Part shown: positions 5,644-12,212 of the stretch, piece after piece | Layout: every line of letters starts with the position of its first letter | Position numbering within the stretch: the stretch's first letter is position 1 | Origin: DATBED01 sp035480695 | GTDB lineage: Bacteria > Patescibacteriota > Saccharimonadia > Saccharimonadales > UBA4665 | Assembly (NCBI GenBank): GCA_035480695.1 | Contig: DATIHM010000014.1 | Location: 1 to 12,212 of the forward strand | DNA: 12,212 nt | Reading direction: 5' to 3' | Translations under genes and position numbers: made by a program | The notes under the pieces: generated by a model | Database searches by the model: none | Seen by the model: only the letters and a program-made list of their open reading frames with translations | Told to the model about the DNA's origin: nothing

Positions 5644-6513
5644 CTAGATACTTTGGACGTAATCCTGGAAGTGCCGATGGCCTTCGGCCCCTTTGTCGAT
5701 AATGCGCTGCGTCAGGGTAGCTAGAGGAAGCTCAGCTTTGTGCTCTTTGGCCAGGGCTTGGATGGATTGGCTGGTGTGGAAGCCTTCTACGGTTGAGCCT
5801 ACGGCGTCGAACGCCTCCTGCTGGGTCATGGTGGCCAGGTTCTGGCCGAAGCGGAAGTTGCGGCTCTCGGTAGACGAGCAGGTCAGCACCAGGTCACCGA
5901 CGACTCCAGCGGCCAAAACGTCGACAGACTGGCCCATGGCCGCGGCCAGCTTCACGACTTCCTGCAGAGCCAGGGTGATGAGCTTGGCTCGCGTGTTGCC
6001 CTTAAAGCCCAGCCCTTCGGCATAACCACAAAGGATGGCATAGACGTTTTTCATGGCGGCGGCCAGCTCCAAAGACTGGTAGTCTGCGCTGCCCTGGACG
6101 CGGAAATAAGATGTCTGCAGCATCTCCACGACCACCTTGGCCTGCTTGTCGTTCGCGTAGCCCAGCGACACCAGTGTCGGCTGCTGGTCGATGATTTCGG
6201 TGGCGAAAGACGGGCCCATCAGGCAGTAATAGTTTTTGTAACCCAACTCCTCGATAATCTGGTGCGGCAGTTCGTGGCTGCTCTGCTCGATGCCTTTGGC
6301 GGCGTTAATGACGACCATATCCGGGTTGAAAAACTTGGTATTAGTCTCGAACGCCTGGCGTATGGACTGCGTCGGCACGACTTGGATAAGGATTTCGACC
6401 TCGTGCTTCAGCGGCAGGTCGACATCGACCGGCGTGAACTCCACGCCGTTGTGCTCGAGCAATGAACCCAGCGCCCGGCCATAATGGCCGTAACCCATGA
6501 CTGCGACTTTCAT
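5644..6513 (-). CDS. gpsA: Glycerol-3-phosphate dehydrogenase [NAD(P)+], short form
   Basis: A 289-residue cytoplasmic enzyme that reduces dihydroxyacetone phosphate to sn-glycerol-3-phosphate, the backbone of phospholipids. Family signatures are clear: GYGHYG (residues 7-12), VINAAKGIE, LMGPSFATEI (98-107), AAAMKNVYAI with catalytic Lys155, and GVVGDLVLTCSSTESRNFRFG. Most GpsA proteins have 325-340 residues. Here about 35 residues are missing from the N-terminal nucleotide-binding half, between GxGxxG and the QVVP segment, including the usual N--YLPG stretch. The catalytic C-terminal domain looks complete. The gene follows ftsK by 28 bases with AGAGG close to the ATG, and is probably co-transcribed with it. 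Confidence 0.9.
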   Translation of the reverse strand: MKVAVMGYGHYGRALGSLLEHNGVEFTPVDVDLPLKHEVEILIQVVPTQSIRQAFETNTKFFNPDMVVINAAKGIEQSSHELPHQIIEELGYKNYYCLMGPSFATEIIDQQPTLVSLGYANDKQAKVVVEMLQTSYFRVQGSADYQSLELAAAMKNVYAILCGYAEGLGFKGNTRAKLITLALQEVVKLAAAMGQSVDVLAAGVVGDLVLTCSSTESRNFRFGQNLATMTQQEAFDAVGSTVEGFHTSQSIQALAKEHKAELPLATLTQRIIDKGAEGHRHFQDYVQSI

Positions 6514-6541
6514 TACCTCTATGATAACAGATTAGGAATGG

Positions 6542-8755
6542 CTAGTCGGCGAAGTTTTCGTCGAGTACGGCGTCGGGCGTGCCGCCTGCTTCGGGGGTAG
6601 CGGCGCCACTACCAAGAACCTCGTCAATCGAGCGGACCAGCACCTCGCGCGGACGCGAGCCGTCGGCGGCACCAACGATGCCCTGCTCTTCCATCGTTTC
6701 AATCAAGCGGGCGGCTCGGCCGTAGCCGATGCGCAGGCGCCTTTGCAGCAAGCTGGTGCTGGCTTTGCGGTTCTCGATGACGACGTGCACGGCGTCGCGC
6801 CACATCTCATCGTCCATGTCGCTAGCGCCGCCGACCGCGTCGCTGACAACGCCGCCCTTGCCGATGGTAACAGGCTGGGAAACAACCTCATCGTCGTACT
6901 GTGGCGGTCGCTGCATGCGGATGAAATCGGTCACTTTACCAGTCTCGTCATCACCGATGAGGGCACCTTGTAGGCGCTTCGGCTTGGGCATATCGGCCGT
7001 CATGAACAGCATGTCACCCTGGCCGAGCAGTTTTTCGGCACCGACCTGGTCGATAATGGTGCGTGAGTCAACCTGGCTGGCTGTGGTGAAGGCTATGCGG
7101 GCTGGCACGTTAGCCTTTATGAGGCCGGTAATGACATCGACTGACGGGCGCTGTGTGGCCAGAACCAGATGGATGCCGACGGCGCGCGCCTTTTGCGCGA
7201 TGCGCACGATGAGCGCCTCGACATCGCGGGCGGCCATCATCATCAGGTCGGCCAGCTCGTCAATCACGATGACGATATAGGGCATACCCTCTTCTTTCTT
7301 TAGCTCATTGTAGCCGTGGATGTCGCGTTTGCCGACTTCGCCCAGCGCGTGGTAACGACGCTCCATTTCGGCGACGGCCCATTTCAGTGCGCTGATGCAC
7401 TTTTCGGGCTCGGTGATGACCGGCGTTAACAGATGCGGGATATCATCATACGGTTTCAATTCGACCCGCTTCGGGTCGACCAGGATAAGCTTCAAATCGC
7501 TCGGTGAATTGCGGTACAACAGGCTCGTCAGGATGGTGTTGATCATAACCGACTTACCGGAACCGGTCTGGCCGGCGACCAAAAGGTGCGGCATCTTATC
7601 AAGGTCGGTGATAATCGGGGTGCCGGAGATGTCCTTGCCGATGGCGATGCTCAGGGCGCCCTGCATTTCCTGCCACTGCTGGCTGAGGAACAGCGAACTG
7701 ATGCGCACGGTGGCCGATTTGACGTTCGGTACTTCGATGCCGACGGCCCGTTTGCCCGGAATCGGCGCTTCCATGCGGATGCTGGTGGCGGCCAAATCGA
7801 GCGCTAGGTTGTTCTCGAGTGCCGTGATCTTGGTCAGTTTGACCCCCGTCGGCGGCTTCATCGTGTACTGCGTGACACGCGGCCCGATGTTGGCGCCTTC
7901 CATTTCGACCTCGATGTTGAAGTTCTCAAACGTATCGTGGATGGTCTGGGCGTTGGCGTTGACGTTGCCGGCATCGGCCTTGTCTTGCTTCTGGTTCAGC
8001 AGGTCGATGCTTGGGAATTGCCAGTTCGGGTCGCTGGCCGTCGTCAGCGCCTCGTGGTTCTCGTTGGCACCCAGTCTCTGGGCGGAATTCTTAAGCGAAG
8101 TCAAGCGGTTCGGCTGGCCTGGCGAGTGGTGGACCACTGGCACGCCTTCGTTGAGTTGGAAGCCCGGTTGCTCGGCCGCCTTGGCTTTAAGCGCGGCCAG
8201 GTCGCCTTCCTCGCTCTCCTCCCGTTTGTTGAACAAATTACCGAGTTTCAGTAGATGGCTGAGGGAAATTCCAAAGGCGAAAAAGACCGCCAACACCGTG
8301 AGGACGAACAACATCAAGCTGGCCGGAATCTTATCTAGCGGGCCAAGCACAGAATTGCCGACCACCCGGCCGACCGCGCCGCCGTGGCCGTCAGCCCAGC
8401 CGGCCGCCGTTTTTGAAGTCGCCGAAACCTGCAGCCAGGCACTGGCAAAAACTATGACTGCCAGCATGCCGAAGAATTTACCCCTAGATAATTTGTGGTC
8501 TTCAGCCGTAAATTTGAAAACTCCCCAGGCGGCTAGCGCCACCGGTGTGAAATAGGCTGCCCAGCCGAAAGTCGCGTAAACGCCTTTGAAGAGGTTGACC
8601 GGCAATGCACCGCCGGTTCCGAAGCCACCAAGCAGCAAGAGCACGGCGGCCAGAATCAATATAATGGCGATTGCCTGGTCCCAGAATGGCGACTTGGGCG
8701 CCAGGTCTTCGGCTTTGGCGGCTTTCTTCTTGGTTGTCTTTTTCTTTTTAGCCAT
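6542..8755 (-). CDS. ftsK: DNA translocase FtsK/SpoIIIE
   Basis: A 737-residue membrane-anchored motor that pumps chromosomal DNA across the division septum. A Lys-rich N-terminus precedes four predicted membrane helices (about 26-45, 58-80, 96-112 and 145-165). After a linker comes the alpha domain (about 240-350) and the RecA-like motor with Walker A GQTGSGKS (395-402) and Walker B IVIVIDE (494-500), followed by ATQRPSVDVITGLIKAN. The gamma winged-helix domain that reads KOPS-like polarity sequences spans about 650-707 (LLQRRLRIGYGRAARLIETMEEQGIVG). The length is typical for the short-linker SpoIIIE type. The gene heads an ftsK-gpsA unit with its own promoter and lacks a clear Shine-Dalgarno. 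Confidence 0.96.
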   Translation of the reverse strand: MAKKKKTTKKKAAKAEDLAPKSPFWDQAIAIILILAAVLLLLGGFGTGGALPVNLFKGVYATFGWAAYFTPVALAAWGVFKFTAEDHKLSRGKFFGMLAVIVFASAWLQVSATSKTAAGWADGHGGAVGRVVGNSVLGPLDKIPASLMLFVLTVLAVFFAFGISLSHLLKLGNLFNKREESEEGDLAALKAKAAEQPGFQLNEGVPVVHHSPGQPNRLTSLKNSAQRLGANENHEALTTASDPNWQFPSIDLLNQKQDKADAGNVNANAQTIHDTFENFNIEVEMEGANIGPRVTQYTMKPPTGVKLTKITALENNLALDLAATSIRMEAPIPGKRAVGIEVPNVKSATVRISSLFLSQQWQEMQGALSIAIGKDISGTPIITDLDKMPHLLVAGQTGSGKSVMINTILTSLLYRNSPSDLKLILVDPKRVELKPYDDIPHLLTPVITEPEKCISALKWAVAEMERRYHALGEVGKRDIHGYNELKKEEGMPYIVIVIDELADLMMMAARDVEALIVRIAQKARAVGIHLVLATQRPSVDVITGLIKANVPARIAFTTASQVDSRTIIDQVGAEKLLGQGDMLFMTADMPKPKRLQGALIGDDETGKVTDFIRMQRPPQYDDEVVSQPVTIGKGGVVSDAVGGASDMDDEMWRDAVHVVIENRKASTSLLQRRLRIGYGRAARLIETMEEQGIVGAADGSRPREVLVRSIDEVLGSGAATPEAGGTPDAVLDENFAD

Positions 8756-8796
8756 AATGCGTCTTCTTATTATATCAGTTCTGGCGATATGGCAAT

Positions 8797-8825
8797 ATTA
8801 TAGCAATTTTTACAACTGAAGTCAA
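8797..8825 (-). promoter_or_regulatory. Promoter of ftsK-gpsA
   Basis: TTGACT (8820-8825 on the minus strand), a 17-base spacer and TATAAT (8797-8802) match the sigma70 consensus and share the same -35 hexamer as the rpsF promoter. The expected leader is about 35 bases. A second TATAAT on the minus strand (8769-8774) has only a poor -35 (TTGCCA, 15-base spacer) and may be a minor start. Confidence 0.75.
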
Positions 8826-8835
8826 CCATAAGCAC

Positions 8836-8845
8836 TATTGCAATA
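8836..8845. promoter_or_regulatory. Palindrome TATTGCAATA over the -35 region of the exported protein gene
   Basis: TATTGCAATA is a perfect 10-bp dyad that covers the -35 TTGCAA and overlaps a second dyad, CAATATTG (8841-8848). The octamer GCAATATT recurs at 8792-8799, beside the ftsK -10. The repeat placement over both divergent promoters would suit a shared regulator. AT-rich DNA yields such dyads easily by chance, so confidence is low. Confidence 0.25.
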
Positions 8846-8866
8846 TTGTCCTAAATTTGTTATAAT
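8838..8866 (+). promoter_or_regulatory. Promoter of the exported protein gene, predicted leaderless
   Basis: TTGCAA (8838-8843), a 17-base spacer and a perfect TATAAT (8861-8866). Six bases then lead to the ATG at 8873, so the predicted transcript starts on the start codon. The spacing is the same as at the Crp-like gene. The in-frame ATG at 8867 directly touches the -10 and would not be transcribed. Confidence 0.75.
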
Positions 8867-8872
8867 ATGAAC

Positions 8873-9583
8873 ATGTCATCTCGCCACGAAGCACCAGTCA
8901 AAGCTCCCCGCAAGTCAACAGCCGGCCTGCTTAGGAAAGCTGTTACCGCTTCTGCTATGACGGCGGCCGTGGCCAGCAGCGCGCCTGCCTCGCCGGCAAG
9001 TGCAGCTCCCTCTGTCCGCAAGATGAGCTCTAAGGAAATGCGTGTAAACAACGAGCTTGCCAACGGAAAAAGCGCTCTCGGCAAAGACCTTCTACGCCTG
9101 TACAACAAGCTTAGTCCTCGCCATGATGGGGAGACTGGTAGCTACGTCGCTAAGGGAATAGACGGTAAATCTTATTTGCACAAGGAAGTAACCACTTTCG
9201 GCAAAAACCGCTTTGGCGTGACAACAGCGTATCTCGCGGACGGTACTTTCCCTTATAACAAGAAGATGCACCGAATCACTTCCACGACTCCAGTCAGTAT
9301 TGCTTTAAACGTCCAAAAACAGTTCGAGGTAGAGCCCTCAAGTAGCCTGTCACTTACCGACGACACTTATCGCCGGTACAGCAACGGCACTATCGTCGAC
9401 GCCGAAATCAATACTGTGGAAGCCAGTGCTGACGCCTCCTTCAGCACAAGTGGCAAAGAGCTGACTTTAAAGGGCGCCAACACCATTGTCGCCAAAGCTA
9501 AATACTTGTTCTCTTTGGTGGAACACCACCCAGCCCCGGCGACGCCAAGTCCTAAACAGCAGCAGAACTTCCCACCTAAATAA
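8873..9583 (+). CDS. Predicted exported protein of unknown function
   Basis: A 236-residue protein that I do not recognise. The N-terminus is basic (K10, R13, K14, R21, K22), followed by an Ala-rich, weakly hydrophobic stretch (about 23-40) and an Ala-Ser-Ala/Ala site near residues 42-45. This looks like a signal peptide with cleavage after about residue 44. The mature part is hydrophilic with alternating Thr/Ser-rich, probably beta-rich segments (SYVAKGIDGKSYLHKEVTTF, FGVTTAYLADGTFPYN). The C-terminus is Pro/Gln-rich. There are no cysteines and no catalytic motif I can name. The start follows from the promoter. It is divergent from ftsK and convergent with rnj, two bases apart, so it is transcribed alone. 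Confidence 0.7.
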   Translation: MSSRHEAPVKAPRKSTAGLLRKAVTASAMTAAVASSAPASPASAAPSVRKMSSKEMRVNNELANGKSALGKDLLRLYNKLSPRHDGETGSYVAKGIDGKSYLHKEVTTFGKNRFGVTTAYLADGTFPYNKKMHRITSTTPVSIALNVQKQFEVEPSSSLSLTDDTYRRYSNGTIVDAEINTVEASADASFSTSGKELTLKGANTIVAKAKYLFSLVEHHPAPATPSPKQQQNFPPK

Positions 9584-9585
9584 GG

Positions 9586-11649
9586 CTAGTCGACGCGAGG
9601 GTCCTGGGTCAGCAGGCGAGCGCGCATTTCCTGGAAGCGCTTCTGCTGGTCGGCGGCAACTTGTTCCGGGGTCTTAACCTGTTCGGCTGGTTGTTGACCC
9701 TGTCCGCCAGCCTGTTTCTTATCGCCATTCTGTTTGGCACTGCCGCCGCTTATGATGTTCACCACCGGGATGACAATCGGGCTGCGCTGAGTGTGCTCGA
9801 ACAAGTAGTGCGTGACGTGGTCTTTCAGCTCGGCCTTGAAGCGGTCGAGGTCGACGCGTTTGAAGCGCTGCGTCACGGCGCGCTTCAGCTCGTTGCGTAG
9901 GCCGTTCATTATCTCTTCGTTGTCGCGCATATATATGAAGCCGCGGCTGATGATGTCCGGGCTGGTCAGCAGCGTGCCGGCCTTGCGGTCGACGGTCAGT
10001 ACTACGGCCACCAGGCCTTCCTCGCTGAGCAGAACGCGGTCTTTGACGACCACGTTGCTGACGATGGCGCCGGTCTGGTCGACCAGGATAGTCCCTTGCG
10101 GCACTTCGCCGTCGAGTTCCATCTTATCCGGTGTCATGCTGATGACCTCCCCGTTGGCGGCGTTGAGCATGTTGGCACGCGGGATGCCCTGCTCGATGGC
10201 CAGGTCAATGTGGTAACGCTTCGCCGTGTAATCGCCGTAAATCGGGATGAAGAACTTCGGTTTCAAGATGTTAATCATCTCAGCGTACTCGTCGCGTGAG
10301 GCGTGGCCGGAAACGTGCAGCGGGCCGACGCCGTCGATTTCGCGCGTCTCATGGCGGAACACATGCACACCCTTCTTGAACAGGTCGTCGACCATCAGGC
10401 GGATTTTGCCATCGTTTCCAGAATACGGAATCGGCGTGCTCGATAGGATGACCGTGTCCTGCTCTTTCAGTTTGACGTGCCGGTGCTCACCATTGCTCAT
10501 GCGCTGCAGCGCCGAGCTGGGCTCACCCTGCGAACCGGTACACACAACGACCAGGTCGGTATCTTTCATGGTAGAGGCGCTGGCAATCGGTACGAAGGTC
10601 CCCTTGGGGATGCGTACGAAACCGTGGCGCACCGCCATTTCAAGCGTGCTGACCATACTACGGCCGTCTATGGCCACCTTTTTGTTGTGGTGCACAGCGG
10701 CATTGATCAGCATCTGGACGCGGTTCATATTGGTCGAGAACAGGCCGATGAAAATGCGGCCCGGCGCATTATCCATGATGTCGATGAAACTTTTCTCGAT
10801 GATTGACTCGCTTGGCGTGCGGCCGGGTCGCTCGGTCGTGGTGGATTCGCTCAGCAGCGCCAAAACGCCTTCATTGCCAAGCTCCGTCAGGCGCTCGATG
10901 TCAGTGCGCTCGTGGTCGAGCGGATTCGGGTCAAGCCTGAAGTCACCGGTGTTGATGATGCGTCCGACCGGCGTGTCGACCACTATCATGGTGCTGCCCG
11001 GAATGGAGTGTGTCACGCGCACCAGTTCCACGAAGAATTCGCCGATTTTCAGGCGCTCGTGGGTGTCTTCGTTCATGGTGACGGTCTTGAGCTCAAAGCC
11101 GTCGGGCATCGGCAGGCCAAAGTTCTCAAAGATTTCTTCGACTCGGCCGATACTGAACTTACTGCCGTAAATCGGCGCCGGCAGTTTGGGCACGATGTGC
11201 GGCAATCCACCGATGTGGTCGAGGTGGCCGTGAGTAATCACGTAAGCGCGCAGCTTGTGCTGGATGCTCTCGAGATAGGTCGTGTCGGCGATGCCGTAGT
11301 TGATGCCCGGCAAGTCGACGCCGAGGTCGTTGCCGCAGTCCAGCACGATGGCGTCGTTCTGGTACTCGACGACTATCATGTTCTTCGAGCCACCGCCGTC
11401 CATGCCGCCGAGGCCGATGATGCGCAGTTGGGGACGGTCGTCAATCACGTTGGCCCGTTGCGGCCTGTTGCCGGTGTCGGCTGCCACGTACTGGTTGGCG
11501 ATGCGCTGCGCGTCCTGCTGAGAGCGCCGCTGCGCCCGCACGGCTTGGCCACGCGAGGTCGTCAGGCTGCCCTTTATAGGCTGGGCCTGGCTTTGTGGTT
11601 GCTTCCGCTGCCCTGGTTTACGTTTAGGTTTATTGTTGTTAGGTTCCAT
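9586..11649 (-). CDS. rnj: Ribonuclease J (metallo-beta-lactamase/beta-CASP RNase), Tyr at the motif C His position
   Basis: A 687-residue protein. Residues 1-72 are a basic, Gln-rich, probably disordered extension. The metallo-beta-lactamase core then starts at LRIIGLGGM with HGHLDH (H140, H142, D144, H145), VTHSIPGS (H214) and NTGDFRLD (D236). The beta-CASP domain shows STNMNRVQ, CTGSQGEP and HVSGHA (H449). The C-terminal RNase J domain ends near residue 632, and a Gln/Lys-rich tail of about 55 residues follows. Family members have endonuclease and 5'-3' exonuclease activity in RNA decay and maturation. Position 471 is Tyr (PIYGDY) where active RNase J1 has His (PIHGEY), a catalytic-metal ligand. 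AAAGGAG precedes the ATG, and the gene lies 22 bases after the UDG gene. Confidence 0.93.
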   Translation of the reverse strand: MEPNNNKPKRKPGQRKQPQSQAQPIKGSLTTSRGQAVRAQRRSQQDAQRIANQYVAADTGNRPQRANVIDDRPQLRIIGLGGMDGGGSKNMIVVEYQNDAIVLDCGNDLGVDLPGINYGIADTTYLESIQHKLRAYVITHGHLDHIGGLPHIVPKLPAPIYGSKFSIGRVEEIFENFGLPMPDGFELKTVTMNEDTHERLKIGEFFVELVRVTHSIPGSTMIVVDTPVGRIINTGDFRLDPNPLDHERTDIERLTELGNEGVLALLSESTTTERPGRTPSESIIEKSFIDIMDNAPGRIFIGLFSTNMNRVQMLINAAVHHNKKVAIDGRSMVSTLEMAVRHGFVRIPKGTFVPIASASTMKDTDLVVVCTGSQGEPSSALQRMSNGEHRHVKLKEQDTVILSSTPIPYSGNDGKIRLMVDDLFKKGVHVFRHETREIDGVGPLHVSGHASRDEYAEMINILKPKFFIPIYGDYTAKRYHIDLAIEQGIPRANMLNAANGEVISMTPDKMELDGEVPQGTILVDQTGAIVSNVVVKDRVLLSEEGLVAVVLTVDRKAGTLLTSPDIISRGFIYMRDNEEIMNGLRNELKRAVTQRFKRVDLDRFKAELKDHVTHYLFEHTQRSPIVIPVVNIISGGSAKQNGDKKQAGGQGQQPAEQVKTPEQVAADQQKRFQEMRARLLTQDPRVD

Positions 11650-11671
11650 ATTTTCTCCTTTTCTTTAGTAG

Positions 11672-12212
11672 TTATGATTTGATTTTTTCAATGATGGCCG
11701 GGATGAGCGCGAAATCATCGATAAGCGTCTGGCGCATCGCCCCGTTATACAGCGCTGCGGCCGGGTGGAACAGCGGCAGGTACACCCTGCCTTTAAACCT
11801 TTTCGGCTGGCCGTGGCAGGCGCTGATGCTCAAGTCCGGCAAGAAGCAATTCAGGCTGTGGCGGCCGAGCGTGACCGTCAACACAGGCTGGATTACCTCT
11901 AGTTGGGACTCCAGATAAGGCAGGAAGACCTCTTTTTCGTCTGGGTACGGGTCGCGGTTGCCCGGCGGTCGGTATTTTACGATGTTGGTGATGTAAACGT
12001 CGCTGCGCTTCAGCCCGATCATCTCCAGCATATCGTTCAGGAATTTGCCGGCGGCGCCAACGAACGGTTTGCCTTGCAGGTCTTCGTTCTTGCCTGGCGC
12101 CTCGCCGATGAAAACCAGCTCGGCCTCAGGGTTGCCATCGCCGAAAACCAGTTGCGTGGCGCCCTCGCGCAGCTCCGGCACCGGGTCATCCTTGATGATT
12201 TGCTGCACAATG
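11672..12212 (-). CDS. Uracil-DNA glycosylase, type 4-like but lacking the iron-sulfur cysteines; 5' end uncertain
   Basis: At least 178 residues. The frame is open to the window edge, so the start may lie outside; a GTG at 12208 is possible. Motif 1 GEAPGKNEDLQGKPFVGAAG (residues 35-54) and motif 2 HPAAALYN (148-155) are those of type 4 (UdgA) uracil-DNA glycosylases, which excise uracil from DNA to start base excision repair. Type 4 enzymes hold a [4Fe-4S] cluster with four Cys (C-x2-C, KCRPP, C-PYLE). Here the equivalent positions are about D8, P11, Y79 (KYRPPGNRDP) and F95 (FLPYLE), so no cluster can form. Only two cysteines exist, C121 and C131, both elsewhere. It is probably co-transcribed with rnj. 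Confidence 0.88.
   Translation of the reverse strand, partial: IVQQIIKDDPVPELREGATQLVFGDGNPEAELVFIGEAPGKNEDLQGKPFVGAAGKFLNDMLEMIGLKRSDVYITNIVKYRPPGNRDPYPDEKEVFLPYLESQLEVIQPVLTVTLGRHSLNCFLPDLSISACHGQPKRFKGRVYLPLFHPAAALYNGAMRQTLIDDFALIPAIIEKIKS

Noticed and set aside
7395..8555. Long plus-strand open frame of 386 codons opposite ftsK
   Set aside because: It lies wholly inside ftsK, has no recognisable protein character, and the minus-strand frame encodes a clear FtsK. GC-rich antisense frames often stay open.
8756..8872. Replication origin in the AT-rich gap next to ftsK
   Set aside because: No DnaA boxes such as TTATCCACA and no dnaA or dnaN nearby; consensus promoters account for the AT-richness.
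10247..11682. Long plus-strand open frames opposite rnj
   Set aside because: They mirror the RNase J gene, have no promoter or ribosome binding site and no family resemblance.
1..12212. CRISPR arrays, tRNAs, rRNAs, insertion sequences, prophage or defence genes
   Set aside because: No regularly spaced repeats, cloverleaf-like segments, transposases or integrases were seen; the window is filled with core genes.

Overview
The window is one continuous stretch of bacterial chromosome with very tight gene packing. It holds 13 complete or nearly complete genes, plus the tail of one and the 5'-truncated front of another. Almost all are core housekeeping genes. I see no mobile element, CRISPR array, tRNA or rRNA. 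The coding DNA is fairly GC-rich, while the few intergenic gaps are AT-rich and carry textbook sigma70-type promoters. Many start sites have AAGGAG or GAGGGAG ribosome binding sites. The gene content, small proteins, short gaps and protein sequence flavour suggest a reduced-genome bacterium of the Candidate Phyla Radiation (Patescibacteria), most likely Saccharibacteria (TM7). This is a judgement from recognition, not from a database search.

Layout. Positions 1-84 hold the last codons of a plus-strand YchF-type ATPase. It ends directly against a minus-strand gene for a bacterial PH-like domain protein of unknown function (85-1113). Divergent from that is a Crp/Fnr-type regulator (1269-1922) whose promoter predicts a leaderless mRNA. 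A minus-strand operon follows, read from 5643 down to 1923: promoter, a leader hairpin, rpsF (S6), ssb, rpsR (S18), efp, a 2H phosphoesterase, tlyA-type rRNA methyltransferase and a COG1926-type phosphoribosyltransferase. The genes in this operon sit a few bases apart or overlap. Upstream of it lies a second minus-strand unit, ftsK-gpsA (8755-5644), with its own consensus promoter. Divergent from ftsK is a predicted exported protein of unknown function (8873-9583), again with leaderless geometry. The window ends with a minus-strand pair, a type-4-like uracil-DNA glycosylase followed by RNase J (12212-9586).

How the genes work together. The rpsF operon joins ribosome assembly (S6, S18), translation (EF-P), rRNA modification (TlyA-like) and ssDNA binding (SSB). 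FtsK handles chromosome segregation at division, GpsA makes sn-glycerol-3-phosphate, RNase J degrades and matures RNA, and the glycosylase removes uracil from DNA. No operon-scale novel system is visible. The interest lies in altered key residues and in gene expression signals: an in-frame TAG in ssb at the position of the E. coli SSB Phe60 ssDNA contact; a type-4 UDG with all four iron-sulfur cysteines replaced; an RNase J with Tyr at the usual His metal ligand of motif C; an EF-P with Arg at the loop tip; a GpsA with a shortened Rossmann domain; and two genes whose predicted transcription start falls on the A of the start codon.
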